Origin: Rhynchopus sp. YZ270_cl-10
Taxonomy: Eukaryota; Euglenozoa; Diplonemea; Diplonemida; Diplonemidae
DNA: 64,000 nucleotides
Reading direction: 5' to 3'
Assembly (NCBI GenBank): GCA_964035575.1
Contig: OZ037871.1
Coordinates: 434,001-498,000 of the forward strand
Below, piece after piece: positions 30,669 to 42,001 of the stretch. How positions within the stretch are numbered: position 1 is the first letter of the stretch; the number at the start of each line of letters is the position of its first letter. The position numbers were made by a program, and so were the translations under genes. The notes under the pieces are model-generated. The model ran no database searches and was not told the origin of the DNA. It worked only from the letters and a program-made list of their open reading frames with translations.

Positions 30669-33111
30669 TCACATCCGCCTACTTGCGGAGATACGCTGCT
30701 GTGGGAAGGCGTCTGCGAGGGGGTTGTGTTGGTTTTCCCAGTCTACCTCTACTACGGTACGTTGCACTTGCGCACTACCACCAGCACTACCAGCACTACC
30801 AGCACTACCAGCACCACCTCCTCCTCCTCCTGCTCCACCCGGTGAAAGGTACAGAGCCGAGCTGGCTGCCGCCGTTGCTGGTGGTGGTGAAGGGTACAGC
30901 GACAGTGGCGCAACCTCACGCATCGGGGTAGTGGTGGTGGTGGTGGTGGCTGCAATGCCCTGCCTATGTGGCGACAGCGACGCCCCTGTGCGCACCCCGG
31001 TGTCCACCCCCACCCCTGCCCTCGGCTCGTCCCCCTCTGCTGCCTCATGGCGTGGCTTGATAGGCGACCGCACAAATCCCTGCCCCATGAAGCTCACCCG
31101 CCGGCTGACCTGCTCGCGTGCAGCAATAGGGCGCGAGCGTTGTGTGCCCCCTGCTGTCTTCTCGTCCTTGCCCCCACCGTCGATGTCGCGATTGCCAGTA
31201 CCCCGTCGCAGACGGAAGTTCTTGCTCAACACCTGGGTGTGGTATTTGTACATCAACAGCAGCAGCATCAGCACGGAGAGAGTATAGTACAGACAGGTTG
31301 CAACGTAGAGCTTTGTGTATGCGCCAAACTGTTTGAATGATTTTTTTTAAAGTGTGTCAAAAAAAAAAGGTTACTTCTCTTTTCAAAAAAAAACGGGCCC
31401 CAACGCAACCCTAATGTTCCAATGAAAGGGTCCCTCTGCAAAGGCATACCCCACTGAGAATCGCACCGAACAACGCGACACTCATACACATGCAGAGCGA
31501 GGCGGCCATGCCGTACTTAGGCCAGCGTGTAGGTGTATGCCACCCTAGGTAGCACGCCTTGGCCGTGAGCCCGAAGGCAGGCAGGTAGAAGAGCAACCCC
31601 GTGAGACCCGAGACCATGACCGTCGCGCTCGGTGCCTGGAAGATGACGTTCGTTGAGTTCTTGTCCAACGAGTAGTCGCGGTCCACGAGCGAGAGCAGAC
31701 CACACTTCTCATCGACATAGAACAGACGAATGTTCATCTCACAGCAGTAAATCCCTGTGCACGTTTCACGCGTAATCCAAGGGAATGGGATAGCCGGTAT
31801 AATAAGCGCCCAGCTGACAATGAAGTAGGTGTACACAAACTTAACACGACGCGGCATTGTGTGCCAGGCGTCCATCACTTCGCTGATTTTCGAGCGCATT
31901 TGTGGGTGCGCATCGCTGCCCCCAGCACCAGAGGAGCTGAGGGTGCACAGGAAGGCGATCATATCGATTGCGGCTTGGCAGCCTGCCATCCAAAGGGCGG
32001 GACCCGACTCGAGACCTGATTCATTCCAGGCAACCAGATAGGACACAACACAACAGATGCCACACACTCCGCAGGCGAAGGCACACCGGGGAAAAAGCTT
32101 TTTCTTCGACTCAGGCTTGCCCCACAGAAAGAAATACGCGGCACAACTACGAAGAAACAGCCATATCACGACCAACGTAATTGCAATAAAATGCGCAGTC
32201 TTTGCGTCCCCCGACCGCCACGACCCTACGTTGGTGCAATGCGGCAGCCCTGTTGGAGTAGGTGTCTGGTTGATGAGGTCCACTGGAGGCGAGCGTGCAC
32301 GCCCTGCCTCTGGCCCAAGAAACCCCATCACCTCTGGGTACAGAAAGGTATCTGAGCAGCAGCCAGGCTTGCTGCTTTCGAGCAACGTCAGCTTGTAGAT
32401 GAGACACCCCTTCCTCCTCCAATGGTTTGTGATCCCACCTAGCCCTGTCGTAAGGTAGCCGAGCAACAATAAACACAACGACATCCGCCAAGTGTACGTC
32501 CGATAGGGCTCGCCAGCAACGCGGTAGTCGTACTGCGCCATGGTGTTGAATTCTTCGTCAGGCTCGCTTCGTCGTTCGGGTGTTCCGTCTTCGCGTATGG
32601 TGAAGTTGCCTGCCTCTGTGTCGCGCAGGACACCTAGCTCATCGAGATGAAGCTTCGCACCTTCGATAGGTGTGGCAGAACGTTGCTGTGTGGTGGCGGT
32701 CATCTCAGTGCGCTCTGCATCGGTTAGGTCTTCCCGCATATTCTGAGACGCCTTCCTGGACAGCGCAGGGCGCATGCCTCCATCACCCGTATCCATCATC
32801 TCCCCAAGCAGACCACCAGGTCGGTGCGCCTCGTCATAGTCGTTGTACCTTTCAGGCCTCAGCACCCCGCCTCCAAGCGGGTCCCACGACCCATTGTGAG
32901 TGTACGTCGCAGCAGTAGCAGTCGGCGCAGCCAGCGTGTGTATCGGTGATACAGGAGAAACGGTGGTATGCCCCGGATGGTGTCCCGCACCCAGCACCCC
33001 ACCCGGTGCGTGCGACGCGGATGGTGCCATTATTGTTTGTGTCTGTTGCGCGCTGCGCATGCCATGTGTTCTCCTATGTGGTGTTGAGGGGAAAGGTGGG
33101 GTGAGTAGCAT
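30669..33111 (-). CDS. Polytopic membrane protein, tetraspan-like relative, unknown
   Basis: Exon 1 is 33111-31450 and exon 2 is 31328-30669, joined in phase 0 over a 121-nt GTATG...AG intron, giving 773 residues. The N-terminal 200 residues are disordered and polar. Then come about eight hydrophobic segments, starting LCLLLLGYLTTGLGG; the last one (LYVATCLYYTLSVLMLLLLM) is encoded by exon 2. Cysteine-rich loops (CGVCGICC; TGIYCCE) separate them. The C-terminal tail is basic and then Gly/Ala/Ser-rich low complexity. The first M could also be the one at MRSAQQT further in. I do not recognise the family. Its Cys-rich loops are loosely like those of the tetraspans at 53.6-56.8 kb. Confidence 0.78.
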
Positions 33112-33801
33112 TACTCTCCTTACAGAGGATCAGCAGGAAGAGGGCAGAGGGTTCTGCCGAAGGTACGTCCTTACTCATGTGGATATGTATCACGGCATGT
33201 ATGCTTCCACAGAGGAGGTGAATCATATCGCCATCTGCAGAGGTCACTTAAGATAATTCAGCTCTCAGACACTATCAACAGGTAAAGGCCGGGAGGGTTG
33301 TTGCGAATTCGGAACAAAACCCCCCAAGAGAGAGGAACCAGGCCGACAACCAAAAAATGCAAGAAAAATAAACAAAAAGGGGGGGGAACATAACCCTCTA
33401 AAAGGTGTGTTAAAAAGGTAAGGGCAATAAGGGTGCGGGAAAGCGGGCTGCGGTAGGCTCGCGTAGAGATACCCCCATGAGGGGGCGAGAGGGTGCCGGG
33501 GGTTCTTGCTGCTGGTGGTAAGGTTTGTGCGTAAAGACGTGAAGAGGGGTGGCGTTCATTCAGAATGGTCCTTAAGCGTGTGTGGGGAAGAGTCGCAAAA
33601 GATCCCGAACGCCAGGTTTTCGCAGAGAAGAAATCCGAACAAGGTGAAGACCCACACTATGTACCTGTGTGATTTTGTTGGATTTTTTGGAGATGATACA
33701 GAAGTTTGTCTCCGCCATAAGCCAATTGATCACAACTATCATAACCGCAGATATAAAAAACATCGCACTACCTACCACTCACTCTCTCTCTCTCTCTCTT
33801 C
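33112..33801. other. Intergenic, no gene seen
   Basis: Leader region of the polytopic membrane gene and the tail of the four-TM gene. It holds simple CT repeats near 33778-33800 (polypyrimidine on the plus strand). No gene is supported. Confidence 0.45.
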
Positions 33802-34263
33802 TCAACCAATTTGAACATTTTTAGTTGCCGGATTCTTTGTCGCTTTAATGAAACCCTTAAACCCCCTGCAGTAACCTGGACCTCTTTGGTGAGAACCTAA
33901 CCCATACCTAATCGACTCCTCACCCCACTCATGATGAACGTGGAGCCTTGTGTATTGATGCGCCCGCGCAAGCACAACCCCGATGGAGATCCCCATCACC
34001 GCTTGCTGCATGAGCGGGAGAGGCCAGAGAAGGCCGATAAAGGAGGTGAGGTCTTTCGGTGCTGCCACAACACGCATATTCAGGAAGAAGACGAGAAGTG
34101 CCACAAGCATGAAGAACGACGCCAATGGGACACTCACAGCCACCTTCAACAAGCTCAGGAAGAACGCCATGCCCCATGTGGTCAACACGAGACACGAATT
34201 CATCATGAACCCCCAAAACGACACCCACAGCACACCATGCCATTCGCGAGGCTGGCTCCCCAT
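33802..34263 (-). CDS. Small four-TM protein, unknown
   Basis: ATG at 34263. Hydrophobic segments: WGFMMNSCLVLTTWGMAFFL, VPLASFFMLVALLVFFL, FIGLLWPLPLMQQAV and GISIGVVLA. Splice signals define a 42-nt intron (33907-33866, GTATGGG...CTGCAG) that removes 14 in-frame codons. The spliced protein has 139 residues, the unspliced one 153, and both end GFKGFIKATKNPATKNVQIG. Short four-TM proteins with polar ends occur in mitochondrial and ER membranes. I do not recognise a family. A repeat just upstream (34325-34380) also lies upstream of the gene at 46359-46976. Confidence 0.65.
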   Translation of the reverse strand: MGSQPREWHGVLWVSFWGFMMNSCLVLTTWGMAFFLSLLKVAVSVPLASFFMLVALLVFFLNMRVVAAPKDLTSFIGLLWPLPLMQQAVMGISIGVVLARAHQYTRLHVHHEWGEESIRYGLGSHQRGPGYCRGFKGFIKATKNPATKNVQIG

Positions 34264-34324
34264 TGTTACTGTTCAGCGAGAAGACGGTAGAGGAGCCTTA
34301 TAGCACTGTCAAAAAAGCAAAATG

Positions 34325-34380
34325 GTAGTTATTGATGCACCTCCAAACTGACCCACAATGCCAGATGACCGGATGAAAGG
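34325..34380 (-). repeat. Upstream repeat shared with 46997-47055
   Basis: Shared text is CTGACCCACAATGCCAG followed by CCGGATGAAA, with GCAVCACCTCC-like text before it. It ends about 60 bp upstream of the four-TM gene's ATG. Confidence 0.6.
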
Positions 34381-35245
34381 CACAAAAAAAAAAGTTGATC
34401 GGCAATACGACAGCCCGCTCCTGACAGTACCTCAAAAAGAGAGAGAGAGAAATGGAGTTACCAAAGGGTATCTTCTGTGTAGTGTTTAGAAGTGTGTCAA
34501 AAAAAACCTCTTTTCTGGGGTTTGAAGGGTGGGGAGGGAGATGTGATGGTGGATGGTGGAGGGGAGTGTTTTGAATAAGATGTAGGAGATGGGAGAGGGG
34601 AAAGGGTGTAAAAATAAATTTCATTTTTTGTATTTTTTGTGTTGTTGAGTGCGCTTGCTTGTTTTTGCGATTGCAGTTTTTTTTTTCTTTTTTTTTTCCT
34701 TCTTGGACGGACAATATCCAAGGATAACAACAAATACCCACAAAAAAAGAAAAAGAAAAGAAAGATGCCCTCTGTACACAGACATTTAAAAAAAATGTTG
34801 CTTTTGACAAGAAGTAGTCGATAATACAACTTCGAGCCATTCGAGACATTTAAAAGAGAAAAAAAAGAAAAGGATAGATGAATCAAAGCATCACTGTGCT
34901 TTAATCATCCCTTGAAGAAAAAGGTTTCCCTCCCACCCCAAAAAAAGAAGAAAAAAAAGAGAAAAGAAAAGAAAAAAAGACAAATAATCACCGGAGGAGG
35001 GGCTAGGATCCTTTCCAGACCACACATCTCATCCCGAAGAGTGTGGCAAAGATGAGACAATTGGGAAGCTCTTGGTCTGACCTCCTTTTTTTGCAAGACA
35101 AGAGGGAAGGATAGGATGAAAAGCAAAAGGGGACAGGCAAAAAAAAGGGGGGGGGGGGGGGGGTTTTGTTGAAAAAATAAATGCAAACGACTCTGCGGAC
35201 GCAGGCATGAAAACAAAAAAAAAAGAAGAAAAATAAAAGTTTGAA

Positions 35246-35273
35246 GGATGAATGTGCCTCTCGTGCACACACC
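35246..35273 (-). repeat. R2 hairpin repeat
   Basis: Plus strand GGATGAATGTGCCTCTCG then TGCACACACC; GTGC/GCAC arms pair around CTCTC. Confidence 0.65.
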
Positions 35274-36680
35274 TAAAAAGGGGGGAGAAATATTGAAATA
35301 TGATCAGCCTCGCAGTGTACATGGTCACCTAGCGGCAATACCATCGGAGGGGTAAAAACTTTCCCTAGCATTTCAGAAATCTGAAAATACACCTTAGTCA
35401 TTTGACCGTGCTTGGTATTTGACCGTTATTTTTTGACCCTCCAATATTTGTACTGCGACTGTAATCAAAATCAAAAAAAAAAAGGTTGGGTGACAAAGTA
35501 TGCTTCAAAAAGCATACCCGTAAAAATGAGAGGATTTTCAAGGGGAAATTTTGAGTAAAAAGCAGAAAAAGCAGAAAAAAGTCAAAATTTATCCAATTTT
35601 TTCCCCCTTCGGACCTCTTCTTTTGGGGTTTTATAAAGTGTTTGCTATGTTTTGCTATTTTTTTTTTTGTTTTTGCGATGTGCTCTTGTTGTTTTTTTTG
35701 ACTGTGCAGGGTGGGAAGAGTTGGATGGGTGCAAAAAAAAAAAGATAACAAAAACAAAAAAATCCCTCCTTTCAAAAAGGAGCATATGCCTTAGCAGATG
35801 AAAAACAAAACAAAAAAAAAAAAAAATTGGGGGGAAATGAAGAATATCACGGGAGACACACGACACATAAAAAAATGAAAAAACAAAAGAACAAACACAA
35901 CCCACCGTACTACCCCTTCAAAATAGGAAGAGGCTAAGGAGAGGAAGAAAAAAGACAAGGAAATCATCCCTGAAAAGAAAAAAAGAAAAAAAATCAACAG
36001 AGTTTGGGGGCTGGGGTTAGGTTGGAAGTGTGTGTTGGCACACAGCACGCAAGACAAAAGGGCCTCCTTTGGGGGCTCCACTGCTGCTTTAAATTTTACT
36101 TCGGGAGGGATTTTTTTTTTTTGGGGTTTGGGGAAGTGTATGTCATTTTTGCACACATTGGACACTCTTCCGTATGTTAGGAAATACCCAAAAAAAAAAA
36201 CTGATTTTCATACACAAAGAAAATCGACATTACGAAGACACTTCTTTTTTTCCATTGAGAACGACTGAGACACAAACAAAACGTGAGGAAAGCTGGGGGG
36301 TTTTTTTTTATTGTCCGATTTTTTTTCTTTTTTCATTACTATTATTACAACGGGAGGACTGGGGGGGAAGAATAAGAAGAAAAAAAACATGCAGCCACCC
36401 TGTGTGGTCTTCTACGCGTTTTTTGAAGGAGTTGAAAGTACAAGCGCCTCACCGTACATCGGTGGATGCAGGCACTTTTTTTTTCAAAGAATCTTCGTAT
36501 CAACATAGCCCAAAGTATCCACTTAGGTAGATGTGTGGATCTGTGCTCACTGTTGTACGAAGCGCCTTTCTTTTTTGCACTACAGAAAATTTTAGACGAA
36601 TATCAGCAACCCCATTGGAGTGTTTTGCTAGTATGTGGGTCAAAAAAAAGGGGGGTGTGCTGGTAGTGCTGGTAGCACAC

Positions 36681-36797
36681 ACGACGGAGAAGTAAACGAC
36701 TTGACTTGTGGTTTTAGTTGTGCTTTCATCGTTGACTCACAACAGTGAAACCAGAAGCAACAAAACCCATAAGTCGAGTCATTTACTTCTCCGTCGT
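36681..36797. mobile_element. CACGACGG-ended MITE, 117 bp
   Basis: The ends ACGACGGAGAAGTAA and TTACTTCTCCGTCGT are perfect inverted complements. The inside is also mostly palindromic (GACTTGTGGTTTTAG ... AACCCATAAGTC). Confidence 0.75.
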
Positions 36798-37015
36798 ATA
36801 TGCCTCAGGTATTTAATCTGATTGTAATCTGATTATTATTATTTTTTGCTTTTTTTTGAAAACTTGATTGTATTAGAGTAGACTGATTGAGGGGTTCCCT
36901 GATGGTCTTTTATTGTGCGTAGAGACACTATTGTAACCAATTATTAGTGTAGACTGAGGTGGTTTGCATTTTTTTTTTTTTTGCTTGCAGATTGCATTGT
37001 TTTGTCTTGCTTTTT

Positions 37016-37062
37016 TTGAAAACTTGGTTGTATTAGTGTAGCCACCCTAGAGTGTGCTCCAC
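37016..37062 (-). repeat. GTTGTATTAGTGTAG dispersed repeat
   Basis: Text TTTGAAAACTTGGTTGTATT then AGTGTAGCCACCCTAGAGTG, nearly identical to 3783-3830. Related copies lie near 1015, 36853, 37855, 40797 and 50262. Confidence 0.65.
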
Positions 37063-37229
37063 TATACTTTTTTGTAGTAACTGCTGATGAAAACACGATT
37101 ATTGTTTTTAGGTTTTCGCGGGATAGCAGCTAGAATTTTTTGTTCTTCAGTCAGCTAAAAGAGAGAGAGAGAGAGTGTTGAAAATGTAAATACCTCGCTT
37201 GAGGACATAAGCAATACATAAAGAAGAAG

Positions 37230-37274
37230 TTTATAAGATGAACCTAAGCCTCTCGTGCTTAGTCACCTCATAAA
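37230..37274 (-). repeat. R1 hairpin repeat, best copy
   Basis: The clearest R1: arms TTTATAAG, TGA and CTAAGC, loop CTCTCGT, then GCTTAG, TCA and CTCATAAA. Confidence 0.75.
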
Positions 37275-37974
37275 TAAAACCATACAGTCATAACCAGAGG
37301 CGACTCTGGAAGAAAAAAAAACGTAGAACAGTGTATAGGGGGGGACAAAGGAGAGTGAGAGGTGGTGGGAATAAAAAATATATATAAAAAATGTGAAAAA
37401 AAACATTTGAAAAAACCAACTAATGTACTCCTATTTTATAATCACAAAAAAAAACAAAAAAAAGAAAATTTTCCGTCGGTCACATTGCCTCTCTCCTGTG
37501 GCAGTAATACGACCTCAGACTGGAAAGGGATAGCATTTATTTCTCCCTCTTTTTTGACATGAGGCACCCGCAGTGCTTCACCATTTTTTTTTTCCCTTCA
37601 TTTATTTCTGTATTTTCCTTTTTCACAAAATACTCCCTTTTTTTTGCATCGACAATCGCCTGAGTACCCACCGAGGTGGGACTAGGGAGGTTTTTTTTTT
37701 TTCATTTTTTTCTTCTTTCGTTCGACCCAATTTCGCTTCAACAATCTCCCACCAAGGTAGGGGTTTTTTTTATTTTGTACAGAACATCACCCGAAGGTAA
37801 TTGTACTTTGTTTTTTATGCCTTTTGTTTGTTGTACATAACGCAGTTTCTTTTCTTGAAAAACTTGGTTGTATTAGTGTAGACACTCAAACCCTGTAGAC
37901 CCGAGGATGAGTTTCACTGTTTTTTTGCTAATTATTTGTTTGACTTTTTGTCCCCTAAGTAATGAGACAAAAGT

Positions 37975-38070
37975 GAAGTTGATAGTGCAAATCGCCTCGG
38001 AGACGCAGGGCACTGACACTCCGCGGGTTATCGAACCCCGGGACAAAAAAAAAAAAAAAAAAAAAAAAAA
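37975..38070 (+). repeat. A-tailed, SINE-like repeat
   Basis: A short GC-rich unit (GTTGATAGTGCAAATCGCC ... GGTTATCGAACCCCGGGAC) is followed directly by 26 A. GGTTATCGAACC is close to a tRNA T-arm (B-box) sequence. A tailless relative lies at 29476-29540. SINE origin is inference. Confidence 0.5.
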
Positions 38071-38293
38071 GTACGGGGGGTTTCTTTTCCCACCGATCGG
38101 TACTCCCATCTCCCTAACGATCCTTCACAGAATCCTTCTGGAAACAGCATTTACAGCGAGAGCCGCTTTACTGTATCAGTAGGTGGGAAGGGGGGGGGTG
38201 AGGGATGAGGTCATTTTCCGTTGGGATCTCGTCAAATGCTGTACCGTGTATTATTTGAGTTTGCGTTTTTTTTAGGGGAAAAAAAATAATCAG

Positions 38294-38361
38294 GGGTGGC
38301 TGAAAGGGGGGTGATTTCGCACTTCTTGCGTACTTTGTACGCCTCTCCCCCATTCCGCCAC
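38294..38361. mobile_element. GGTGTGGCTGA-type palindromic element
   Basis: It starts GGGGTGGCTGAAAGGGGGG and ends CCCCCATTCCGCCACAT, with the inner CGCACTTCTTGCG shared with 14261-14329. Confidence 0.6.
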
Positions 38362-39511
38362 ATAATCTGTTGTGTTCGGTGTTAGACTATTCAGATAGTC
38401 TTTTTCACTGTCCAGAAGAAAAAACACTCTTTTTGATATTCTTCGAAAAAAAAAAAAACGTATTTTTTTGTTTCCTTGGTATTGCACGTTCCACATTCTT
38501 TTTTCTGCTCGAAGAATCGGCAGAAGAAGAAGGAGAAGAAGAAGAGAGAGAAAAAAAAAAACACATTTCGGACCTGTGTCCGATTCTTTGGAATCACGAT
38601 CTCATATAAAGGTTGGGGGGAAAAGAGAGAGGAAAAATGGGGGTAAAATAAAAGAAAAATACAGACATACAAACCGGACCTGAAAAGAGGGAGGGGGAGG
38701 AGAAGTTGTGAACGGTTTTTTTTTTGGACAGGGTTTTCTTGGAATAGTGAGGTGTCCACTTCTTTTTTTTTTACCTTGTTTTTTTTTTTTAAATTGTGTC
38801 ATCAAATCACCCTGGAATTCCGCCTAGGTGTTTTGCGATCCAATATCAGCCGTAGCTGCTTTCTTTTTTTGAAAAAAGAAAAAAAGAAACATAAATGGGA
38901 TTGGTGTTGCACATGTTACAAATGCCTGCCTTTTCCCTTTCTGTTTAAACTCATTCGCACAAAAAATCCGTTAACTCTTATTACTCCAAGCCACATTTTT
39001 AAGCCACTTTAGAGTCCATATGAGTCTAAAGTGGCGCTTGGAGTGGAGAGGGTTTTAAAAAACAACAACATTTCCACTACCACTGGTCCTTTTCCATACC
39101 CCTCCTGAACATAAAACCATAAAACCACAAATGATAAAGCAAGCTTTAAAAAGTACATCACATTGCACACAGCTTCAAGAAAAGTTGGAGGTCGCTTCAC
39201 TAATCTTTTTGCATTTTGTTGAACATCAATTCGAAGAAGTCTCACTTCCTTCAGCTGAAAATATAAAAAAAAGAAAACACACACACACAGGTACCATCCG
39301 AACCACGCAAATTAATATGGAACAATAAAACAAAGGGAAATTTGAAAGGTGTACAGCAATCTCAAAGGATAGATGGCACACCTCTCGCACGACTGGGTTT
39401 TATCGAAGAAAAAAAGAAGATTGGTAACATGGTCTTGCTAAGACACTTCAAAGGAAGCGAAGGGGAAGCGTGAGACAATCACTTCAAAGTCCTTTTCATG
39501 CAAAAACAAAG

Positions 39512-39617
39512 TAGACTTGAAATACAAAGCCCTCTCGTGAACAGTTTACCTTGGTACATGACCGGCTGTACCGGGGGGGTGTACAGTCCTACCATCCATT
39601 TCGTGGTTTACATCTGG
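39512..39617 (-). repeat. R3 dispersed repeat, full length
   Basis: It runs from GACTTGAAATACAAAGCCC through GGCTGTACCGGGGG to CATTTCGTGGTTTACATCTG. Confidence 0.75.
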
Positions 39618-39755
39618 TAACAAAATGAAAGGGGGGAAGGAAATGACCAAAATAATACAGTAAGACAACATAGGTGGGGGTAAAAAACCTCTCCTTAGAG
39701 TTTTGAAATTCCAAAAATCCACCTTAGTTTTTACCCCTCCGGTGTTTGTTGCCTT

Positions 39756-39937
39756 ACACGACGGTGAAGTATGTTACATTACAAGTGAAGTTACTCGTAA
39801 CGTTACAAGTGAAAAGCCGTTACAAGTGCCACTTGTAACGTTACAAGTACGTTACATGTATATTACATGTGTAAGTTACATGTACCACCACCTGATTTTG
39901 CCTGAAATTAGTTGTAACACCCGTTACTTCGTCGTGT
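39756..39937. mobile_element. CACGACGG-ended element with GTTACAAGT repeats
   Basis: Ends ACACGACGGTGAAGTA and TTACTTCGTCGTGT are inverted. The 180-bp inside is built of GTTACAAGT / ACTTGTAAC units in both directions. Confidence 0.7.
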
Positions 39938-40194
39938 ACTGTAGATTATTCTCTCGTACATAGTCACCTTATAAAAAAAGCAAGAACGATCAAGAAACAT
40001 CTTTTCATCAAAAAACCTCTCGGAAACCTCCCAAAGTGCTATCTATTTTTTTTTCTTCTGAGAAACATAACATAATAAAAAAGGCATAAAAAAAAAAATG
40101 GTCTTCTTTGAGAGGAACTGAAAAATCTTTTTTTTTTAAAGGGAGTCTAAAGAGTTTCACATTCTTAGCCAGCCGGTAAAAAAAAAGAGAAAAA

Positions 40195-40236
40195 TTTATA
40201 AGATGACCAGCCTCTCGTGCTTAGTCATCTCATAAA
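40195..40236 (-). repeat. R1 hairpin repeat
   Basis: TTTATAAGATGACCAGCC, TCTCGTGCTTAGTCATC, then CATAAA: same layout as 37230-37274. Confidence 0.65.
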
Positions 40237-41134
40237 GAAAGTAAAATAAAGTACAAAAAAGGGCACTTCTTGAATCCAATGAGAGGGGAAAGGGAGGGGA
40301 TGAGGCTGTGCTCTGTGTTGGCCTTGCTCGCACTGCTTACCACAGGCACAAAAGAAAAAAACCGGTAAAATAAACATCACTCATCTTTTAGGGGGGGAAT
40401 CTTGCTGTTTTCTTGCATTCAAGAGAATGCACACACTGAGCCAGGATCTGCGGCCTTTAACTCCATTTGAAAAGGGCTTTTATTGAGGGAGCTGTATTGT
40501 GTGCTCTAAAGTATTACCAGCAGACTCTATGAGTACTTTTTTCACCTTCGGTAAAATTGGGTTAGTGAGGGTATAGAGAAATTGAATACCACGTAAAAAG
40601 CTAATATGTTGGTTCTTCGGGAATTGCCAGAAAAAAAAGTTAGACCAGGTTCCCAAGATGTGTGGTCCCACATATTATAGTGACGTAGTATTCTGAAAGA
40701 GCACCTTGCCGGAGTTTTAAAAAACAAAATAGCTATTTGATTTCATAAAAAATCAGATAAGCCAGATGGTCATGCGTAGGTGTATTGGTCTTTTTTTTTG
40801 ATAAATTGTTGGAGTAGTGTAGTTTGTCTCGGGTTGTGTTGCCACAGTTGTGCAATCTCCACTGTCACTTTTTGTTACCGAGGACATTTACTTTACGAGC
40901 TTTAAAAAAAAAATCGGGGGGAACAAGGCAGAGGGCAGAGGGTGGGAAAATACACTACTGACTTGCTGTCTAAGAGCAAGCTGTCCAAAATAATGATGTG
41001 CAAATGCCTTTTCCTCTTCCTTTTTAATTTCTTCTTTTTCGTTTATTTTCTTTTTTTTTTCAGCTTTTCTTTTTGTATCGACAATCAGCAGGATTTGTCA
41101 CAAAATTGGGTAGGGTGGGGTGTATTGTAGAAAA

Positions 41135-41292
41135 CACGGCGGACTAGTCAGGAGTACCACTAATAGAACTACTAATCGTAACGATTACTAAGTAGTACTT
41201 GCTAAACTGCTATCACTGTATAACGTAGTCATAAAACACAGTCATTTGTACTAGGAACACTACTAGTAGCCCCCCTTGGCTAGTCTGTCGTG
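41135..41292. mobile_element. CACGRCRGACTAG-ended element
   Basis: Left end CACGGCGGACTAGTC and right end GGCTAGTCTGTCGTG are near-perfect inverted complements. The inside is rich in ACTAGTA/TACTAAT palindromic words. Confidence 0.6.
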
Positions 41293-42001
41293 AAAACAGC
41301 GGAGTTGTGCCACCTCGATAACTCTCTATTATTTTCCTATTATTTTGCCAGAAAGCATTGTCAAAGGCAGGTTCTGAAAAAAAAAGAGGGGGAAAAAAAA
41401 TACAAACTCTGCTCAAACACTTAGAAGACACTGAAGAATGTAATATTTTTTACAGAACGACACACCTTTTTTTAGTCAGACTTTTGGCAAATGTTGAGAC
41501 AAAAAAAGGTTTGTGTGGTATCAACCACCACCACTTTTTTTTGAGAAAAAAAAAATCCCGCACAGTGCCGAGAAGACTGAGGAATTTTTTTTTAGTTGCA
41601 TTTAACGTCATATTTTGTGTTCTTGCTATCCATGGGTACGACGGGAGGGCATTTGTGGGTAAGGGGTTTGTTTTTTCCTTCGCTATCCGCAAGCTCTCTC
41701 CACCCCACAGTTGGTTCCTTCAAAACCAGAGCAGAGGGAGAGAAAATGCGCGTCATTATATATTTTTTTCTTTGCAAAAAAATATCCCACTTCCAAAAAA
41801 TAATAACAAAAACAAAAAACACAGTGTTTTTTTTCCACAAATACAAACCACCCCACACACAAAGGGGTGGGGAGGGGCTAGATTTTTCATATTTTTTTTT
41901 TAAATTTTTGCTTTACAGAAAACAAGGCAAACCTCTCTCTTCAAGATACAAATAAAACTTGAAAAGACGTCTCTCTGGGTCATATCAACTCTCAACCCTA
42001 A

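Larger units (their letters stand above)
34264..42001. other. 7.7 kb gene-free, repeat-rich block
   Basis: Long homopolymer-rich (poly A/T) sequence without any coding region I can support on either strand. It holds copies of R1, R2, R3 and the GTTGTATTAGTGTAG repeat, three CACGACGG-type TIR elements, one GGTGTGGCTGA-type palindrome, one A-tailed repeat and a perfect hairpin near 39000-39050. These are listed one by one. Confidence 0.6.

Noticed and set aside
35003-35905. Open frames rich in Phe/Lys in the 34-42 kb block
   Set aside because: They come from poly-A/T tracts; their composition is low-complexity and there are no splice or family signals.
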